The position numbers and the translations under genes are program-made. A stretch of DNA of 64,000 nt, taken from positions 226,566 through 290,565 of the forward strand of contig NZ_JACTVI010000001.1 of NCBI RefSeq assembly GCF_014495685.1. The letters run 5' to 3'. Source of the stretch: Streptomyces sp. TRM68367 (GTDB lineage: Bacteria; Actinomycetota; Actinomycetes; Streptomycetales; Streptomycetaceae). Below are positions 1 through 8,451 of this stretch, one piece after another. The notes below the pieces were generated by a model that worked only from the letters and a program-made list of their open reading frames with translations, did not search any database and had not been told where the DNA came from. Positions within the stretch are counted from its first letter, which is position 1; every line of letters starts with the position of its first letter.

Positions 1-792
1 ACGGCGACAGGGCTCGCACTGGCCGCGGCCAAGCCGTCGTACGTCGTCCGGGCCGGCTGGGGCGACAACGGCAACGGCGCCTACTCGAACGACGGCGGAA
101 AGACCTGGGCGCCCTTCAAGGCGCAACCCGCCATCGCCAAGGACGCGCCGGGGCCGATCGCCACCAACGCCGACGGCAGCGTGCTGCTGTGGTCCTTCGT
201 GCACTGGGACGGCACCAGGTACCCGGCCCACCGCTCGGCGGACAACGGCGCCACCTGGACCGAGGTCACCTCCTACCCGAAGGGCGCCGCCCCGGTGGCG
301 GACCCGGTCGATCCGACCCGCTTCTACGCCTTCGACACCACCACCGGCACCCTGTTCGCCAGCACCGACAGCGGCCGGACCTTCACCGCGCGGGCCACCG
401 GCCTGAACTCGGGCGACACCCAGTTCCAGCTGGCCGCGGCGCCGGGCCGCTCCGGGGACCTGTGGCTGAGCCTGAAGTGGAACGGGCTGTACCGCTCCAC
501 TGACGGCGGCGCGACCTTCACCAAGGTCGGCAGCTGCTGGGCGTCGTACACGCTCGGCTTCGGCAAGGCCGCCGAGGGCGCCTCCTACCCGGCGGTCTAC
601 ATGGTCGGCTCCACCGAGAGCATCACCGCCGTCTACCGTTCCGACGACGAGGCGAAGACCTGGACCCGGGTCAATGACGACCAGCACCAGTGGGGCTGGA
701 TCGGCGCGGCCATCGCCGGTGACCCGCGCGTCTACGGCCGGGTCTACCTCGCCACCAACGGGCGCGGAGTGCAGTACGGGGAGCCCGCCTGA
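1..792 (+). CDS. GH74 xyloglucanase, C-terminal part (5' end outside window)
   Basis: Frame 1 is open from the first base to the TGA at 790-792, so this is the last 263 residues of a larger protein. Asp-box (BNR) repeats of the SxDGGxTW/SxDSGRTF type recur (YSNDGGKTW, RSADNGATW, ASTDSGRTF, RSTDGGATF, RSDDEAKTW), as in the beta-propeller of GH74 enzymes. The end VYLATNGRGVQYG resembles the usual GH74 C-terminal strand. GH74 enzymes are secreted endo-beta-1,4-glucanases acting on xyloglucan. No carbohydrate-binding module follows. The stop overlaps the start of the next gene (TGATG), so the two are translationally coupled. A sialidase is the main alternative for BNR repeats, but the terminal motif and the neighbours favour xyloglucanase. 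Confidence 0.8.
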   Translation, partial: TATGLALAAAKPSYVVRAGWGDNGNGAYSNDGGKTWAPFKAQPAIAKDAPGPIATNADGSVLLWSFVHWDGTRYPAHRSADNGATWTEVTSYPKGAAPVADPVDPTRFYAFDTTTGTLFASTDSGRTFTARATGLNSGDTQFQLAAAPGRSGDLWLSLKWNGLYRSTDGGATFTKVGSCWASYTLGFGKAAEGASYPAVYMVGSTESITAVYRSDDEAKTWTRVNDDQHQWGWIGAAIAGDPRVYGRVYLATNGRGVQYGEPA

Positions 793-2771
793 TGCCCGTC
801 CTGAGCGACGCCACCCGCGGCCGCATCCTCTTCGGCGGCGACTACAACCCGGAGCAGTGGCCGGAGGAGACCTGGCACGAGGACGTCCGGCTGATGAAGG
901 ACGCAGGGGTCAACTCCGTCACCCTCGGCGTCTTCTCCTGGTCGAAGCTCGAACCTGAGCCGGGCGCACGGGAGTTCGGCTGGCTGGACACGCTGATGGA
1001 CCTGATGCACGCGGGCGGCATCGGCGTCGTCCTCGCCACCCCCACCGCCTCGCCCCCGCCCTGGATGGGCCGCCTCCACCCGGACACCCTGCCCCGCACC
1101 GAGGACGGCCGCACCGAGTGGTGGGGCGGGCGCCAGCACTTCTCGCACTCCAGCGCCACCTACCGCCGCCACGCCGCCGCCATCACCGCGGACCTGGCCG
1201 CCCGCTACGGCGGCCACCCGGCCCTGACGATGTGGCACATCAACAACGAGTACTGCACCTTCGACTACGGCGACGAGGCCGCGGCCGCCTTCCGCCGCTG
1301 GCTGCGGCAGAGGTACGGCACGCTCGACACCCTCAACACCGCCTGGGGCACCGCCTTCTGGAGCCAGGGCTACGACACCTGGGACGGCATCCTGCCGCCC
1401 CGCCTGCCGCACTACATGCGCAACCCCACCCAGGTCCTGGACTTCCGGCGCTTCACCTCCGACATGCTCCTGGAGTGTTACGTCGCCGAGCGTGACATCG
1501 TGCGTCGCCACACCCCGCACCTTCCGGTCACCAGCAACTTCATGCCCCTGTGGATCGGCCAGGACGCCTGGCGCTGGACCGAGGAGGAGGACGTCGTCTC
1601 CGTCGACCTCTATCCCGACCCGCGCGACCCGCTGGGTGCCCAGCAAGGCGCACTTGTCCAGGACATGACCCGCTCCCAGGCCCGCGGCCCCTGGATGCTG
1701 ATGGAGCAGGCGGCCGGACCGGTCAACTGGCGGGGCGTCAACCACCCCAAGCCGCACGGTCTGAACCGGCTGTGGTCCCTCCAGGCCGTGGCCCGGGGCG
1801 CGGACGCCGTCTGCTACTTCCAGTGGCGGCAGTCCCGGCAGGGCGCCGAGAAGTTCCACTCCGGGATGGTCAGCCACGCGGGCGAGCAGGGGCGTACGTA
1901 CCAGGAGGTCAGGCAACTCGGCGCGGACCTGGCCCGGCTGAGCCCGCATGTGACGGGGCAGCACAGCGGTGCCGACGTCGCCGTCCTGCACGACTGGCAC
2001 GCCTGGTGGGCCGGCGCCCAGGACGGCCGCCTCTCCACCGAGGTCGACTACGCCGACGTACTGAAAACCTGGCACCGCGCACTCTGGCAGGCCCACCTCA
2101 CCACCGACTTCGCCCACCCCGAGCACGACCTGACCGCGTACAAACTGGTCGTCGTCCCCCAGCTGTACGCGCTCACCGGCACGGCGATAGACAACCTCCT
2201 CGCCTATGTACGCCAGGGCGGCACCCTCGTCAGCGGCTTCCTCACCGGCGTCGCCGACGAGGACGACCGGGTACGGCCCGGTGGCATGGACGCCCGACTG
2301 CGCGAGCTGTTCGGAATCCGCACGCTGCACGAGTGGTGGCCGCTGGACGCGGGGGAGACCGTCGAGTGCGACGGCCCTCAAGGTGCCTTCCGCGGCACCC
2401 TGTGGTCGGAGGAGCTGGAGGCCGACGGCACCGCCACCGAGACCGTCCCCTACAAGGGCGGCGAACTCGACGGGCTGCCCGCCGTGCTGCGCCGGGACCG
2501 CGCCTGGTACCTCTCCACGCTCCCCGAGCCGGAGGCACTGCGCGACCTGCTCGCCACTATCGCCGCCGACGCCGGTGTCCGCCCGGTGCTCGACGGCCTC
2601 CCCGGCCAGGTCGAGGCCGTACGCCGCGGTGACCTGCTGTTCCTGCTGAACCACGGGCGCGAGCCGGTCACCGTCGACGTGCCCGGCACCCACCGCGACC
2701 TGCTCACGGAGGCCACCGTCACCGACCGCGTCACCCTCGGCCGCTACGGCGTGGCGGTGCTCCGGCCATGA
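792..2771 (+). CDS. GH42 beta-galactosidase
   Basis: The 659-residue protein has the GH42 hallmarks. FGGDYNPEQWPEETW opens the TIM barrel, WHINNEY carries the probable acid/base Glu153, and LMEQAAGPVNW carries the probable nucleophile Glu305. A trimerisation-like domain and a small C-terminal beta domain follow, so the length is normal for the family. There is no signal peptide, so it should act inside the cell, removing beta-linked galactose from imported oligosaccharides. The ATG overlaps the stop of the GH74 gene, and its own stop overlaps the next start (ATGA), placing it in a coupled operon. Removal of galactose from xyloglucan oligosaccharides is inferred from context. Confidence 0.93.
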   Translation: MPVLSDATRGRILFGGDYNPEQWPEETWHEDVRLMKDAGVNSVTLGVFSWSKLEPEPGAREFGWLDTLMDLMHAGGIGVVLATPTASPPPWMGRLHPDTLPRTEDGRTEWWGGRQHFSHSSATYRRHAAAITADLAARYGGHPALTMWHINNEYCTFDYGDEAAAAFRRWLRQRYGTLDTLNTAWGTAFWSQGYDTWDGILPPRLPHYMRNPTQVLDFRRFTSDMLLECYVAERDIVRRHTPHLPVTSNFMPLWIGQDAWRWTEEEDVVSVDLYPDPRDPLGAQQGALVQDMTRSQARGPWMLMEQAAGPVNWRGVNHPKPHGLNRLWSLQAVARGADAVCYFQWRQSRQGAEKFHSGMVSHAGEQGRTYQEVRQLGADLARLSPHVTGQHSGADVAVLHDWHAWWAGAQDGRLSTEVDYADVLKTWHRALWQAHLTTDFAHPEHDLTAYKLVVVPQLYALTGTAIDNLLAYVRQGGTLVSGFLTGVADEDDRVRPGGMDARLRELFGIRTLHEWWPLDAGETVECDGPQGAFRGTLWSEELEADGTATETVPYKGGELDGLPAVLRRDRAWYLSTLPEPEALRDLLATIAADAGVRPVLDGLPGQVEAVRRGDLLFLLNHGREPVTVDVPGTHRDLLTEATVTDRVTLGRYGVAVLRP

Positions 2772-5086
2772 CCAGCGCACCCGTCCACGGCACCTGGGAG
2801 CCGCAGCCGGCCGCCCGCTGGGAGGACGCCTTCCTGAGCGGCAACGGCCACCACGGCACCCTTGTGTTCGGTGATCCGAACACCGACCGGGTCATCGTCA
2901 CGCATCACACCCTCGTACGACCGAACGGCGACCCCGGACACCGGCAGCCGCCCCGGCTCGCCGCGGAACTCCCGGCGCTTCAGGACCGCTTGCTGGCAGG
3001 CGAGGCGACCGCCGCCGAGGGCTTCACCGACGGCCGCCCGCTCCAGTGGGCGCAGCCCTTCCACCCCGCCTTCCAGATCCGGCTGCACCACCCGGCGGCC
3101 CAGGTGGCGCACCACTACCGCCGCTCCGTCGACTTCACCAGCGGCGTCGTGACGGCCGAGTGCGCCGGCTGGAGCAGCCGCGTCTTCGTCTCCCGCGCCG
3201 ACGACGTCATCGTCCAGCAGGTCACCGCCCCCGGCCCGGCCCTGGACATCGCCCTGGACCACCGCCTCCCCGGCGCCCCCGCCGGCCTTGGCGTCGGCCA
3301 GGGCGCCGTCCTCACCCCCGAGGGCGCCCTGCTCAGCCTGCGCGCCCGCTACCCCGACAGCGACCTCGGCTACACCGGCGTCACCCTGGTCGCCGTCACC
3401 GGCGGCACGACGACGCTCGAACCGCCGGGCGCGCACATCGAGGGCGCCGAGTCCGTGCTGCTCCTGACCCGGGTACGCCGGCACACCGGGGAACTGGACG
3501 TGGCCGCGGCGGGCCGGGCCCTGCGCGACCTGGTCACTGAGCAGCCGTCGTACGACGACCTCCTCGACCGCCACCTCGCCCCGCACCGCACCGCCTACGC
3601 CCGCGTCACCCTCGACCTCGCCGCCGACCCGGCCGAACGCGCCCTGCCCGGCTCCGAGCTGCTCAAGCGCACCCGCAGCGCAGCCCTCCTGGAGCGGCTC
3701 TTCGCGGCCGGCCGCTACCACCTGCTGTCCTCGGCGGGCCTCAACCCGCCGCGGCTCACCGGCCTGTGGACCGGAGACTGGAACACGGCCTGGTCCGGCG
3801 CGTTCGTCAACGACGCCAACCTCAACCTCCAGACCGCCTGCGCCGCCTCCGCCGCCCTCCCCGAGGTCACCGAGTCCCTGGCCGCCCTGATCAACCGTCA
3901 GCTGCCGGACTGGCGGGACAACGCCCGCGCCGTCTTCGGCACCCGGGGCGTCGTCGCGCCCGCGGGCACCGACGGCGAGTCGGGACACGCGTACCACTTC
4001 AGCCGCGAATACCCGATGCACCTGTGGACCGCGGGCGCCGACTGGCTGCTCAAACCGCTCGTCGACCACGACGAGATGCGCGGCGAACGCGACCCGCGCA
4101 CCGCCGCCGCCCTCGCCGAAGTAGCCCTGTTCTACGAGGACTTCCTCACCCGGACCGACGAGAACGGCCACCTCACCGTCGTCCCCTCCTACTCACCGGA
4201 GAACCGCCCCGCGAAGGCCAGTTGGGGTACCATCAACGCGGCCATGGACCTCTCCGCCGCCCGGCACGCCCTGCTGACGGCCGCCGCCTACCATCCGGGA
4301 CCCGACGGCGACCGCTGGCGCGCCCTCGCCGACCGGCTCCCGCGGCACCGGATCAACCGGGACGGCGCGCTCGCCGAATGGGCCTGGCCGGGCCTGGCGG
4401 ACTCCTACGACCACCGCCACCTCAGCCACCTCTACGGCGTCTGGCCGCTGGACGAGATCACTCCCTACGACACCCCCGGCCTGGCCCGGGCCGCCCACCG
4501 CGCCCTCCAGCTGCGCGGCGCCGAGAACGACTCCGCGCACGGCCACCTCCACCACGCCCTCATCGCCGCCCGCCTCCGGGACGGCGAACGCGTCGCCCAT
4601 GCCCTCGGCCAGGTCCTAGACGGCGACTTCTTCCACGCCTCCCTGATGAGCGCGCACTACCCGAGCCGCGACGTCTACAACGCCGACGCCGCCCACACCC
4701 TGCCCGCCGTGCTCATCGAGATGCTCGTCCACTCGACGCCCGACCGGCTGGTCCTGCTGCCCGCCCTCCCGAAGGCGTACCCGAGCGGTGAACTGCGCGG
4801 CGTGCGCACCCGGTTCGGGGCCGAAATCGACCTCGGCTGGTCTCCCGACGGCGTGCGAGCCGTCCTGAGACCAGCCCGCACGCAGCGCATCGAACTCAGG
4901 ACTTCCAGCGGCGACGCCGAGCCCCTCGATTTCGTCGCCGGAGAAGACCGCGTCCTCACCCTGCGGGACGCGGTGACTTCCCGTGATTCCCCTCAAACTC
5001 ATGGAAGGGACACCGTGACTCCGCCCCTGAGGGGGCTTCCGACCCGGAGGTCGCGGTCCAGCCCCAACCGATCCCTGGAGGGATGA
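2768..5086 (+). CDS. GH95-type alpha-L-fucosidase
   Basis: The 772-residue protein matches GH95. The N-terminal beta-sandwich begins WEDAFLSGNGHHG. The (alpha/alpha)6 barrel has GLWTGDWNTAWSG followed by VNDANLNLQ, at the place of the family's catalytic asparagine pair. GALAEWAWPG contains Glu537, at the place of the general acid, and HRHLSHLYGVWP follows. GH95 enzymes remove alpha-1,2-linked fucose (a few act on L-galactose), the terminal sugar of fucosylated xyloglucan. No signal peptide is seen. The start overlaps the GH42 stop by four bases. The last 35 or so residues, after the final beta domain, are rich in Arg, Ser and Pro and look unlike the family; this stretch runs into the leader of the next gene and may contain its promoter. 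Confidence 0.85.
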   Translation: MTSAPVHGTWEPQPAARWEDAFLSGNGHHGTLVFGDPNTDRVIVTHHTLVRPNGDPGHRQPPRLAAELPALQDRLLAGEATAAEGFTDGRPLQWAQPFHPAFQIRLHHPAAQVAHHYRRSVDFTSGVVTAECAGWSSRVFVSRADDVIVQQVTAPGPALDIALDHRLPGAPAGLGVGQGAVLTPEGALLSLRARYPDSDLGYTGVTLVAVTGGTTTLEPPGAHIEGAESVLLLTRVRRHTGELDVAAAGRALRDLVTEQPSYDDLLDRHLAPHRTAYARVTLDLAADPAERALPGSELLKRTRSAALLERLFAAGRYHLLSSAGLNPPRLTGLWTGDWNTAWSGAFVNDANLNLQTACAASAALPEVTESLAALINRQLPDWRDNARAVFGTRGVVAPAGTDGESGHAYHFSREYPMHLWTAGADWLLKPLVDHDEMRGERDPRTAAALAEVALFYEDFLTRTDENGHLTVVPSYSPENRPAKASWGTINAAMDLSAARHALLTAAAYHPGPDGDRWRALADRLPRHRINRDGALAEWAWPGLADSYDHRHLSHLYGVWPLDEITPYDTPGLARAAHRALQLRGAENDSAHGHLHHALIAARLRDGERVAHALGQVLDGDFFHASLMSAHYPSRDVYNADAAHTLPAVLIEMLVHSTPDRLVLLPALPKAYPSGELRGVRTRFGAEIDLGWSPDGVRAVLRPARTQRIELRTSSGDAEPLDFVAGEDRVLTLRDAVTSRDSPQTHGRDTVTPPLRGLPTRRSRSSPNRSLEG

Positions 5087-5142
5087 ACGGAACGTATCAC
5101 AGGCAGGGACCCAATTCCCCCACACATGGAAGGCGCACCCAC

Positions 5143-5859
5143 ATGGCAACACGCACGCTGAAGAGCAGGATCACCATGGCGATGCTGGCCCCGGCGCTCG
5201 CGCTGGGTGCCACCGTCGGCCTCGCCTCCGCCCCCGCCTCCGCCGCCGTCTGGTACTCCTGCGACCAGTGGGGCAACACCAGCCTGAACGGCTACACGCT
5301 CTACAACAACATCTGGGGCTCCGGCGCGGGCCGCCAGTGCATCTGGGCCAACTCCGGCACCAACTGGGGCGTCAACGCGAACCACCCCAACACCGGCGGC
5401 ATCAAGTCGTACCCCAACTCCAAGAAGGTGGTCAACAAGTCGATCACCTCGCTCCGCTCGCTCACCAGCAACTACAACGTCACGGTCCCGTCGTCCGGCG
5501 CGTACAACACGTCGTACGACATCTGGGACACGGACTACGACTACGAGATCATGCTCTGGATGAACTACAACGGCGCCGTCGGCCCGATCGGCAGCTCCCA
5601 GGGCTCCGTCACCCTCGGCGGGCACACCTGGAACGTGTACAAGGGCAGCAACGGCCACAACGAGGTGTTCTCGTTCCTGCGGACGTCCGACTCCAACTCC
5701 GGCTCGGTGGACATGCTGCCGATCCTGAGGTGGATCAAGGACACCAAGCGCTGGATGGGCAACGAGACCATCGGTGACGTCCAGTTCGGCTACGAGATCA
5801 CCTCGTCGTCCGGCGGTCTGGACTTCAGGACCAACAACCTGACGGTCAGCAGCAGCTGA
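5143..5859 (+). CDS. Secreted GH12 endoglucanase
   Basis: The 238-residue protein starts with a signal peptide: basic KSR, then a hydrophobic AMLAPALALGATVGLA stretch, with probable cleavage after ASA near residue 31. The mature part has the GH12 beta-jelly-roll motifs. DYEIMLWMNYNG contains Glu135 (probable nucleophile), and VQFGYEITSSSGG contains Glu218 (probable acid/base). GH12 enzymes cut beta-1,4-glucan, and some prefer xyloglucan. I chose the ATG at 5143 because GGAAGG lies about 10 bases upstream and the signal peptide starts there; an in-frame ATG at 5083 would add 20 unlikely residues. The carbohydrate-binding module found on many Streptomyces GH12 enzymes is absent. Confidence 0.93.
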   Translation: MATRTLKSRITMAMLAPALALGATVGLASAPASAAVWYSCDQWGNTSLNGYTLYNNIWGSGAGRQCIWANSGTNWGVNANHPNTGGIKSYPNSKKVVNKSITSLRSLTSNYNVTVPSSGAYNTSYDIWDTDYDYEIMLWMNYNGAVGPIGSSQGSVTLGGHTWNVYKGSNGHNEVFSFLRTSDSNSGSVDMLPILRWIKDTKRWMGNETIGDVQFGYEITSSSGGLDFRTNNLTVSSS

Positions 5860-5890
5860 TCCGCAGGTCAGGGCCGGGGCGGCCGTGCCG

Positions 5891-6366
5891 TCAGGTGCGG
5901 TCGACCTCGGCCCGCAGGGCGTTGTAGTCCGCGAACGCGGACTCGAGGTCGGTGCGGGTCAGGCCGTAGCGGGCCAGGTCGTAGCGGTGGGGGCGGGTGC
6001 CCCTGGGGCGCGCGGCGATCCCTGGAAGCCGGGCGGCCTCCGCCTCGGTCCAGCGGGCGCCCACGGCGGCGTACAGCTTCGGGGCGCCGACGGCCGGGCC
6101 GGATCCGAGCCAGGAGTACGGGACGTCCACCAGCGCCTCACGGGGGAGGGCGCCGCGGGCGGCGAGGCCGCGTGCAGCGGAGCGGCCCTTGTCGCGGCCC
6201 ACCAGCGCAGCAGGTTGCGGAAGTCGTCGACGAACTGCTCGTCGCCCTCCGCCTGTCCGGCCCCGGCGAGGATCCGGTCGAAGGCCCGGTCGGGAGTGCG
6301 GCGGGAGCCGAAGGCCGGCCGGACCAGCAGATCGGCGATCCGGAGAGCGAGAGGTGTCGAAGGCAT
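5891..6366 (-). pseudogene. Hypothetical protein broken by a one-base frameshift
   Basis: Two overlapping minus frames form one protein. The first starts at ATG 6366, behind an AAAGGA ribosome site, and encodes a sequence ending FRNLLRWW. The second continues GRDKGRSAARG and runs to the TGA at 5891. One extra G in a G-run near 6190 would join them into 158 residues. I do not recognise the family. The C-terminal RPHRYDLARYGL is only faintly like the end of some bacterial sulfotransferases. It is convergent with the GH12 gene. It is either a true pseudogene or an intact gene with a sequencing error, which the base sequence alone cannot decide. Confidence 0.5.
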
Positions 6367-6491
6367 GGGTTTCCTTTCACGGTGGCAACTGTCCTGACCG
6401 CCTATAAGTTGACCGGGCAACGACCCGGCAACCTTCGTCCGTCCCGCGGCGACCCGATCACGCAACCCTTCCCCGACGGACGAGGTCTCTG

Positions 6492-8417
6492 ATGATCAGA
6501 TCGAGCCGTACCTCGCACCACCCCCGTCGCCGTCCCGCCCTCCTCGTGTCCGGGACGCTCGCCGCGCTCCTCGCAGCCGTGACCGTGCACCAGAGCGCGG
6601 GCGCGGCGACCCGGGAGATCCCGGCGCCCGCGAACAAGGCCACCGCCGCGCTGGCCGCCGCACGCGTAGCCGAGAAGCTCGACCGCGGCCTGGTCGCGGT
6701 CCCCGCCTCCGGCGGCACCCTCGTCACCTGGCGCATGCTGGGCGGCGACCCGGAGGGCGTCACGTTCAAGCTGTACCGCGGCGGCACCCTCATCGAGGAG
6801 ACCGCCAAGACCAACTACCTCGACACCGGCGGCAGTTCCAGCTCGACGTACGAGATCCGCGCCGTCGTGAACGGTACCGAGACCTCCGGCGGCACCGCCC
6901 GCGTCTGGGCCGACGGCCGCCTCGACATCCCCCTGCAGAAGCCGCCCGGCGGCACCACGCGCGACGGCGTCGCCTACACATACTCCGCCAACGACGCGAG
7001 CGTGGGCGACCTCGACGGCGACGGCCAGTACGAGCTGGTCCTCAAGTGGGTGCCCTCCAACGCCACCGACGTCGCCAACTCCGGCACCTGCACCGGCCCG
7101 ACGGTCTTCGACGCCTACGAGCTGAACGGCACCCGGCTGTGGCGCGTCAACCTCGGCACGAACGTGCGCAGCGGCTCGCACTACGACTCGTTCCAGGTCT
7201 ACGACTACAACGGCGACGGCAAGGCCGAGATGGCCGTGCGCACCTCCGACGGCAGCCGGGACTCCGCGGGCACGGTCATCGGCGACCCGAACGCCTCCCA
7301 CCTCGCCGACAACTGCGCGGTCATCAGCGGCCCCGAGTACCTGTCCGTCTTCGACGGGCAGACCGGCCGCGTCATGGACTCCGTCCCCTTCGAACCGGCC
7401 CGCGGCTCGGTCGCCGACTGGGGCGACACCTGGGGCAACCGCGAGGGCCGCCTGCTGTCCGCCACCGCCTACCTGGGCGGCTCCACGCCCAGCATGGTCT
7501 TCAGCCGCGGCATCTATGAGCGGATCGCGCTCGCCGCGTACAACTGGAACGGCACCGACCTCACCCGCGTCTGGAAGTTCGACACCAACTCCTCGACGAA
7601 CTACGGCAAGGGCTACGACCAGCAGGGCAACCACAACCTCGCGGTCGCCGACGTCGACTCCGACGGCCGGGACGAGATCCTCTACGGTGCCATGGCCGTC
7701 GACGACGACGGCAGCGGGCTGTGGACGACGAAGCTGGGCCACGGCGACGCCCTGCACGTCGGCGACCTCGACCCGGCCCGCGCCGGCCTTGAGTCCTTCA
7801 ACGTGCACGAGCACACCGGCTCCGCGTACGGCTACGAGATGCACGACGCCCGCACCGGCCAGATCCTCTGGGGACAGCGCACCGGTACGGACGTCGGCCG
7901 CGGCCTGTGCGCGGACCTGACCCGCGACCACGCGGGCGCCGAGTGCTGGTCCAGCGGCGGTGGCCTGTACACCGCGAAGGGCACGAAGATCAGCGACGGC
8001 GTGCCCTCCTTCGGCGGCGGGGCTTCGTACAACTCGGCGATCTGGTGGGACGGCGACGAGAACCGGGAACTTCTCGACCACCGCTGGTCCGGCTCGGCGG
8101 GTGTGGGCTACGCCCAGGTCCTGAAGTACACCGGCTCCACCGAGCTGACCCGCATCTGGCTCGACCAGGACGCCAAGTCCAACAACTGGACCAAGGGCAA
8201 CCCGGCCCTGTCCGCCGATCTCCTCGGCGACTGGCGTGAGGAGATGCTCTGGCGCAACGCCGACTCGACGGCGTTGCGGTTGTACTCGACGCCTCACCCG
8301 ACCGACTTCCGCCTTCCCACGCTGATGAGTGATCCGGTGTACCGGCTGGGGGTGGCCTGGCAGAACGTCGGGTACAACCAGCCGCCGCAGGTGAGTTATT
8401 ACCTCGGAACCAGGTAG
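6492..8417 (+). CDS. Secreted PL11 rhamnogalacturonan lyase
   Basis: The 641-residue protein has a long signal peptide with an Arg-rich n-region, a hydrophobic core LLVSGTLAALLAAV and an Ala-x-Ala site near residue 35. An N-terminal Ig-like domain leads to an eight-bladed propeller with calcium-binding loops such as GDLDGDGQYE, YDYNGDGKAE and VDSDGRDE. The end YRLGVAWQNVGYNQPPQVSYYLG is typical of family 11 polysaccharide lyases. PL11 enzymes cleave the rhamnogalacturonan I backbone of pectin by beta-elimination outside the cell. Only about 125 bases separate it from the divergent ATG at 6366. GAGGT lies just upstream of the chosen ATG. It adds pectin breakdown to an otherwise xyloglucan-directed locus. 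Confidence 0.92.
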   Translation: MIRSSRTSHHPRRRPALLVSGTLAALLAAVTVHQSAGAATREIPAPANKATAALAAARVAEKLDRGLVAVPASGGTLVTWRMLGGDPEGVTFKLYRGGTLIEETAKTNYLDTGGSSSSTYEIRAVVNGTETSGGTARVWADGRLDIPLQKPPGGTTRDGVAYTYSANDASVGDLDGDGQYELVLKWVPSNATDVANSGTCTGPTVFDAYELNGTRLWRVNLGTNVRSGSHYDSFQVYDYNGDGKAEMAVRTSDGSRDSAGTVIGDPNASHLADNCAVISGPEYLSVFDGQTGRVMDSVPFEPARGSVADWGDTWGNREGRLLSATAYLGGSTPSMVFSRGIYERIALAAYNWNGTDLTRVWKFDTNSSTNYGKGYDQQGNHNLAVADVDSDGRDEILYGAMAVDDDGSGLWTTKLGHGDALHVGDLDPARAGLESFNVHEHTGSAYGYEMHDARTGQILWGQRTGTDVGRGLCADLTRDHAGAECWSSGGGLYTAKGTKISDGVPSFGGGASYNSAIWWDGDENRELLDHRWSGSAGVGYAQVLKYTGSTELTRIWLDQDAKSNNWTKGNPALSADLLGDWREEMLWRNADSTALRLYSTPHPTDFRLPTLMSDPVYRLGVAWQNVGYNQPPQVSYYLGTR

Positions 8418-8423
8418 CGGTAC

Positions 8424-8445
8424 GGGGGCGGCCACGGCCGCCCCC
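8424..8445. terminator. Bidirectional hairpin terminator
   Basis: GGGGGCGGCC (8424-8433) and GGCCGCCCCC (8436-8445) are perfect inverted copies around a very short loop. The hairpin lies seven bases after the PL11 stop and seven before the GH31 stop on the other strand, so it can end both convergent transcripts. Confidence 0.75.
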
Positions 8446-8451
8446 TCTCGC

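Noticed and set aside
744..2780. Long minus-strand frame of 678 codons opposite GH42
   Set aside because: It is a composition shadow: the plus frame has GH42 catalytic motifs, while the minus frame has only Val/Gly/Ala-rich text with no domain.
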